From NCBI GenBank assembly GCA_038501785.1, contig JBAMJR010000161.1:5731001-5795000 (forward strand): a stretch of DNA of 64,000 nt, given 5' to 3'. The notes below the pieces were generated by a model, which ran no database searches, was not told the DNA's origin, and was given only the letters and a program-made list of their open reading frames with translations. Source of the DNA: Myoxocephalus aenaeus (taxonomy: Eukaryota; Chordata; Actinopteri; Perciformes; Cottidae). The translations under genes were made by a program, and so were the position numbers. Positions 61,801 to 64,000 of this stretch are shown piece by piece (the stretch's first letter is position 1; every line of letters begins with the position of its first letter).

Positions 61801-63783
61801 GGATGTGAGGAAGATGTCCAGGTGCAACACCAAAAACAAACATCCTCTCAGCTGCTTCACTTCCTCAGAGCAAAAGCTAAAAACATGGGTGCACTAGAGG
61901 CCACTCTCATGAAGTGGAGTAAGAGTATGTCCACTTCAAGTTTGCCACAGGAGCCTACGATCAAAACACAAAGCTACCAATTCAGACAAGTTGTGACTGA
62001 TGATCTGATCAATGCACTAGCTCCGAAAACGTTGTATGCAGACATTGAAAACCAAGCTTCAGTCTTCAGAGTAAAACGAGTGGAATCGAGTGGCTCTCTG
62101 ACCTACACTTGTATGATTGCAACAAAGACTGAATTGTGGGATTTTGGAGACATCTTCACAGAGGTGTGTCATGGAAAATCTGAAGTGCACCCCTTGGATA
62201 ATAATGACTGCCCAAATAACACGCCTCAAGAGGACTCCTCTCTAAACATCGAGTGGAAAACCCCAACTCTGCAATGCACAGAACCCGAAGATGCGAGCCA
62301 TTCTGGAGAGGCGAAAAGGCCAGCGACTAGCTGCGTTACCATTCCTGAGTTCCAGATCCGGAAGTTTGAAGAGACTGAAGTTGTGGTGTCTCATATTGTC
62401 AGCCCAGGCAACTTTTACGTACAACACGCAGACTCCATCGTGGCTCTGCAGGCCCTATTCACAGAGTAAGTCATACAGCATGGATACTAATCTCTTGTCT
62501 GCTTTGTTCAGCTTTTCTTAACCCACCCTGATCACATTAACAGAACGTATAAAGCCACTTCTCCTTTCTTTTTCTTTTCATAATCCACATGTTTCTGGTT
62601 GTCATTATTATTTGTTCTCATTTGCAGCAGCTGGAAAGCCAGTAGTTCATATGCCGAGCAGAGCTGCATTCCAGACATTGGAACTAAAGTAATAGGTTGG
62701 TTCCCTAAGCAAGAACAATGGTGCAGGGCTCAGGTGACGAAGATATGCGGAGTTAGTCGAGGTGCGTCGGGTTTTGTGTATTGGAATGGTTTTGCAAATG
62801 CATACCTCTAGATGGTAGCAGTGTCACTTTGCTCGCCTGCAGCCACTTGAGAATTTCTTCCTGTATTGTTTTACCTTAACCGTGTCATGCTCTCTGCCTT
62901 TTGGATGTCAGATAATAATGCCACTGATGGTGCTGGGAGTGGGACATCCATCAAGGTGGAGGTGAAGAAGCTGGACTACGGTGACAAAGCCTGCCTGTCA
63001 CTGTTGAACATCAAAGAGCTGACCCCAGAAATGGCCGTCCTACCGCTGCAGGCTGTCGGGGTCTCGCTGGTAAATGTAAGTGGTTCCCTACTGATAATAT
63101 TTGGCTACATCATTTTTCACACTCATCTAGAGTACAACCAGCGTTGGGAAGGTTAAATAAAACATGTTTTCCGATTACAGCTACATGATTTTGAAAAAAA
63201 ACGGACATTTCAATGTAAATGCATCAGTCTGGTTCACTTTGAGAGCAAATGATGAGGTTAGATTTTAGAAGTGCTTTAGTAAACAAATTCTTCTGAAACA
63301 CATTGGTTGTGTAGATATGAATAGTGATGACCAATGATGTGGCCTTATTGGCATGACAGTTTCAGAAAAAAAAACATGTTGCATCAAAATAAAAAAAGTA
63401 CTCAATCATATTAATGTGAATATTAACACCATTATTACAATATTGCACATTATCCATCTCAGCTTTGCATCCGTGAAAATGGTTAAAATACTGTGCTCTG
63501 CTTTGAGAGTCTAGACTCGGTTACAGTATTGGCGTTTGTCCACATGATTAGTCACAGCCTTATCTATTGGGCAAAGGAAATAAATTATCTCGGTTCACGG
63601 TATTTATTGTTTGTTTCCTTCCCCCTAGGTGACGCCTGTGACTGGGAGTGATTGGTCGGATGAGGCAGTGGGCTGGTTCAAAGCAATGGTGCACAACAGA
63701 ACGCTCTATGCCAGACTTTACCCGCAGGGGCCCAAAGTTACAGTCGAGCTATTCCTGGAAAAGGGAAAGCTCGGAGCTATGAG
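58892..63783 (+). CDS. Tudor-domain protein, RNF17 (TDRD4)-like, 5' part; continues past window
   Basis: Exons: 58892-59023, 59459-59594, 61304-62465, 62628-62761, 62912-63075, 63629-63783, giving about 627 residues in frame, phase 2 at the last donor (AG/GTACTT); the gene runs off the right edge. The N-terminus is helical (LEQELLNLTNKAYEDVKCFL), then a long, probably disordered Ser/Pro/Lys-rich stretch (exon 3). An extended Tudor module starts near residue 450: VVSHIVSPGNFYVQ, GTKVIGWFPKQEQWCRAQVT, VKKLDYGDKACL, WSDEAVGWFKAMVHNRTLYA. Order and motifs resemble human RNF17, a germline piRNA-pathway protein, but no RING finger is present upstream. Tudor domains bind dimethyl-arginine on Piwi proteins. 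The start is chosen for GACCACCATGA context. Other TDRD family members remain possible. Confidence 0.83.
59840..60632 (+). mobile_element. 5'-truncated L1-type LINE 3' end with poly(A) tail
   Basis: Across several frames the translation gives TVEEWQDICLQGQ, SRFKLLQYKG, FWKEIITIVSIS, then PKLCLFGCFPANCTL-like, NMVIFCLLEAKHNIAIAWKS, LALEKLTCVVKGKYNTFANI and WGSFMEFL. This is the C-terminal region of an L1-type ORF2, ending at a TAG near 60357. A T-rich 3' UTR and A-tail (about 60605-60632) follow. Frame changes show decay. It lies in sense orientation in intron 2 of the Tudor gene. Confidence 0.75.
60165..60356 (+). pseudogene. LINE ORF2 C-terminal fragment (open part)
   Basis: The longest intact piece of the LINE protein frame, 63 residues, ending at the element's stop codon. 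Upstream parts of the same protein lie in other frames, so it is a broken copy. Confidence 0.65.
63076..63628 (+). other. Tudor gene intron 5
   Basis: Bounded by GTAAGT and CCCCCTAG. A/T-rich with no exon or repeat I can name. Confidence 0.75.
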
Positions 63784-64000
63784 GTACTTAATTAGGAAGC
63801 ACTCTGTTAACTGTGAATTATACATTTAGAATTATCAGCAAGTATGACCCTTTGTTTTATTTGATCTGATAACATGATTTGTTGCCTTTAGTAGTAGTAC
63901 AGGGACTGAATATATCCTTATGTTGGCCGTAAAATGTGTATATGTTGGGGACAGTTTCATGGCCAATATATAAACCAATATCTTAACTACGATGGTTTTA
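63784..64000 (+). other. Tudor gene intron 6 (partial)
   Basis: Begins GTACTT after the exon 6 donor and runs off the window; nothing else seen. Confidence 0.65.

Overview
The window is nuclear DNA from a bony fish, most likely a percomorph (perch- or stickleback-like) teleost. The evidence is spliced genes with GT-AG introns, very long (GT)n arrays, and several interspersed repeats of kinds seen in percomorph genomes. There are no bacterial operons, CRISPR arrays, rRNA genes or convincing tRNA genes.

Five genes are visible, all on the + strand. (1) The last coding exon and 3' UTR of an AMPA-receptor subunit, gria3 (1002-1249, then 2867 to about 4800); its 5' part lies off the left edge. (2) A gene-poor stretch of about 34 kb (4.8-39.0 kb) with microsatellites, decayed transposons and a few possible conserved non-coding blocks. 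(3) eda (ectodysplasin A), eight coding exons from 39349 to 49836; the exons join in frame to 369 residues. (4) A BAFF-type TNF ligand (tnfsf13b-like), six exons from 50952 to 52674, 234 residues. (5) A GARP/LRRC32-type leucine-rich-repeat receptor, two coding exons from 53496 to 55559, 650 residues. (6) The 5' part of a Tudor-domain protein (RNF17/TDRD4-like), six exons from 58892 to 63783, running off the right edge.

The order eda, tnfsf13b-like, garp on one strand in about 16 kb is the gene content of the stickleback lateral-plate (Eda) locus as I know it. The three genes are tightly packed: about 1.1 kb from the eda stop to the next start codon and about 0.8 kb from there to garp. Eda signals in skin-appendage, scale and tooth development. 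The second gene is a B-cell-survival type ligand. GARP-family proteins display latent TGF-beta on cell surfaces. The Tudor gene is probably a germline piRNA-pathway factor.

Main points for follow-up: two in-frame donors in eda that reproduce the EDA-A1/A2 choice; NAGNAG acceptors in eda and the Tudor gene; a 90-bp fully open intron in the TNF ligand; a shifted cysteine and missing N-terminal cap cysteines in GARP; a tandem TGACATCA repeat just upstream of eda; two well-bounded MITEs; and a LINE 3' end inside the Tudor gene. I did not find a wholly new system. All exon boundaries were read by eye from splice consensus, frame continuity and recalled family sequences; none was aligned by computer.
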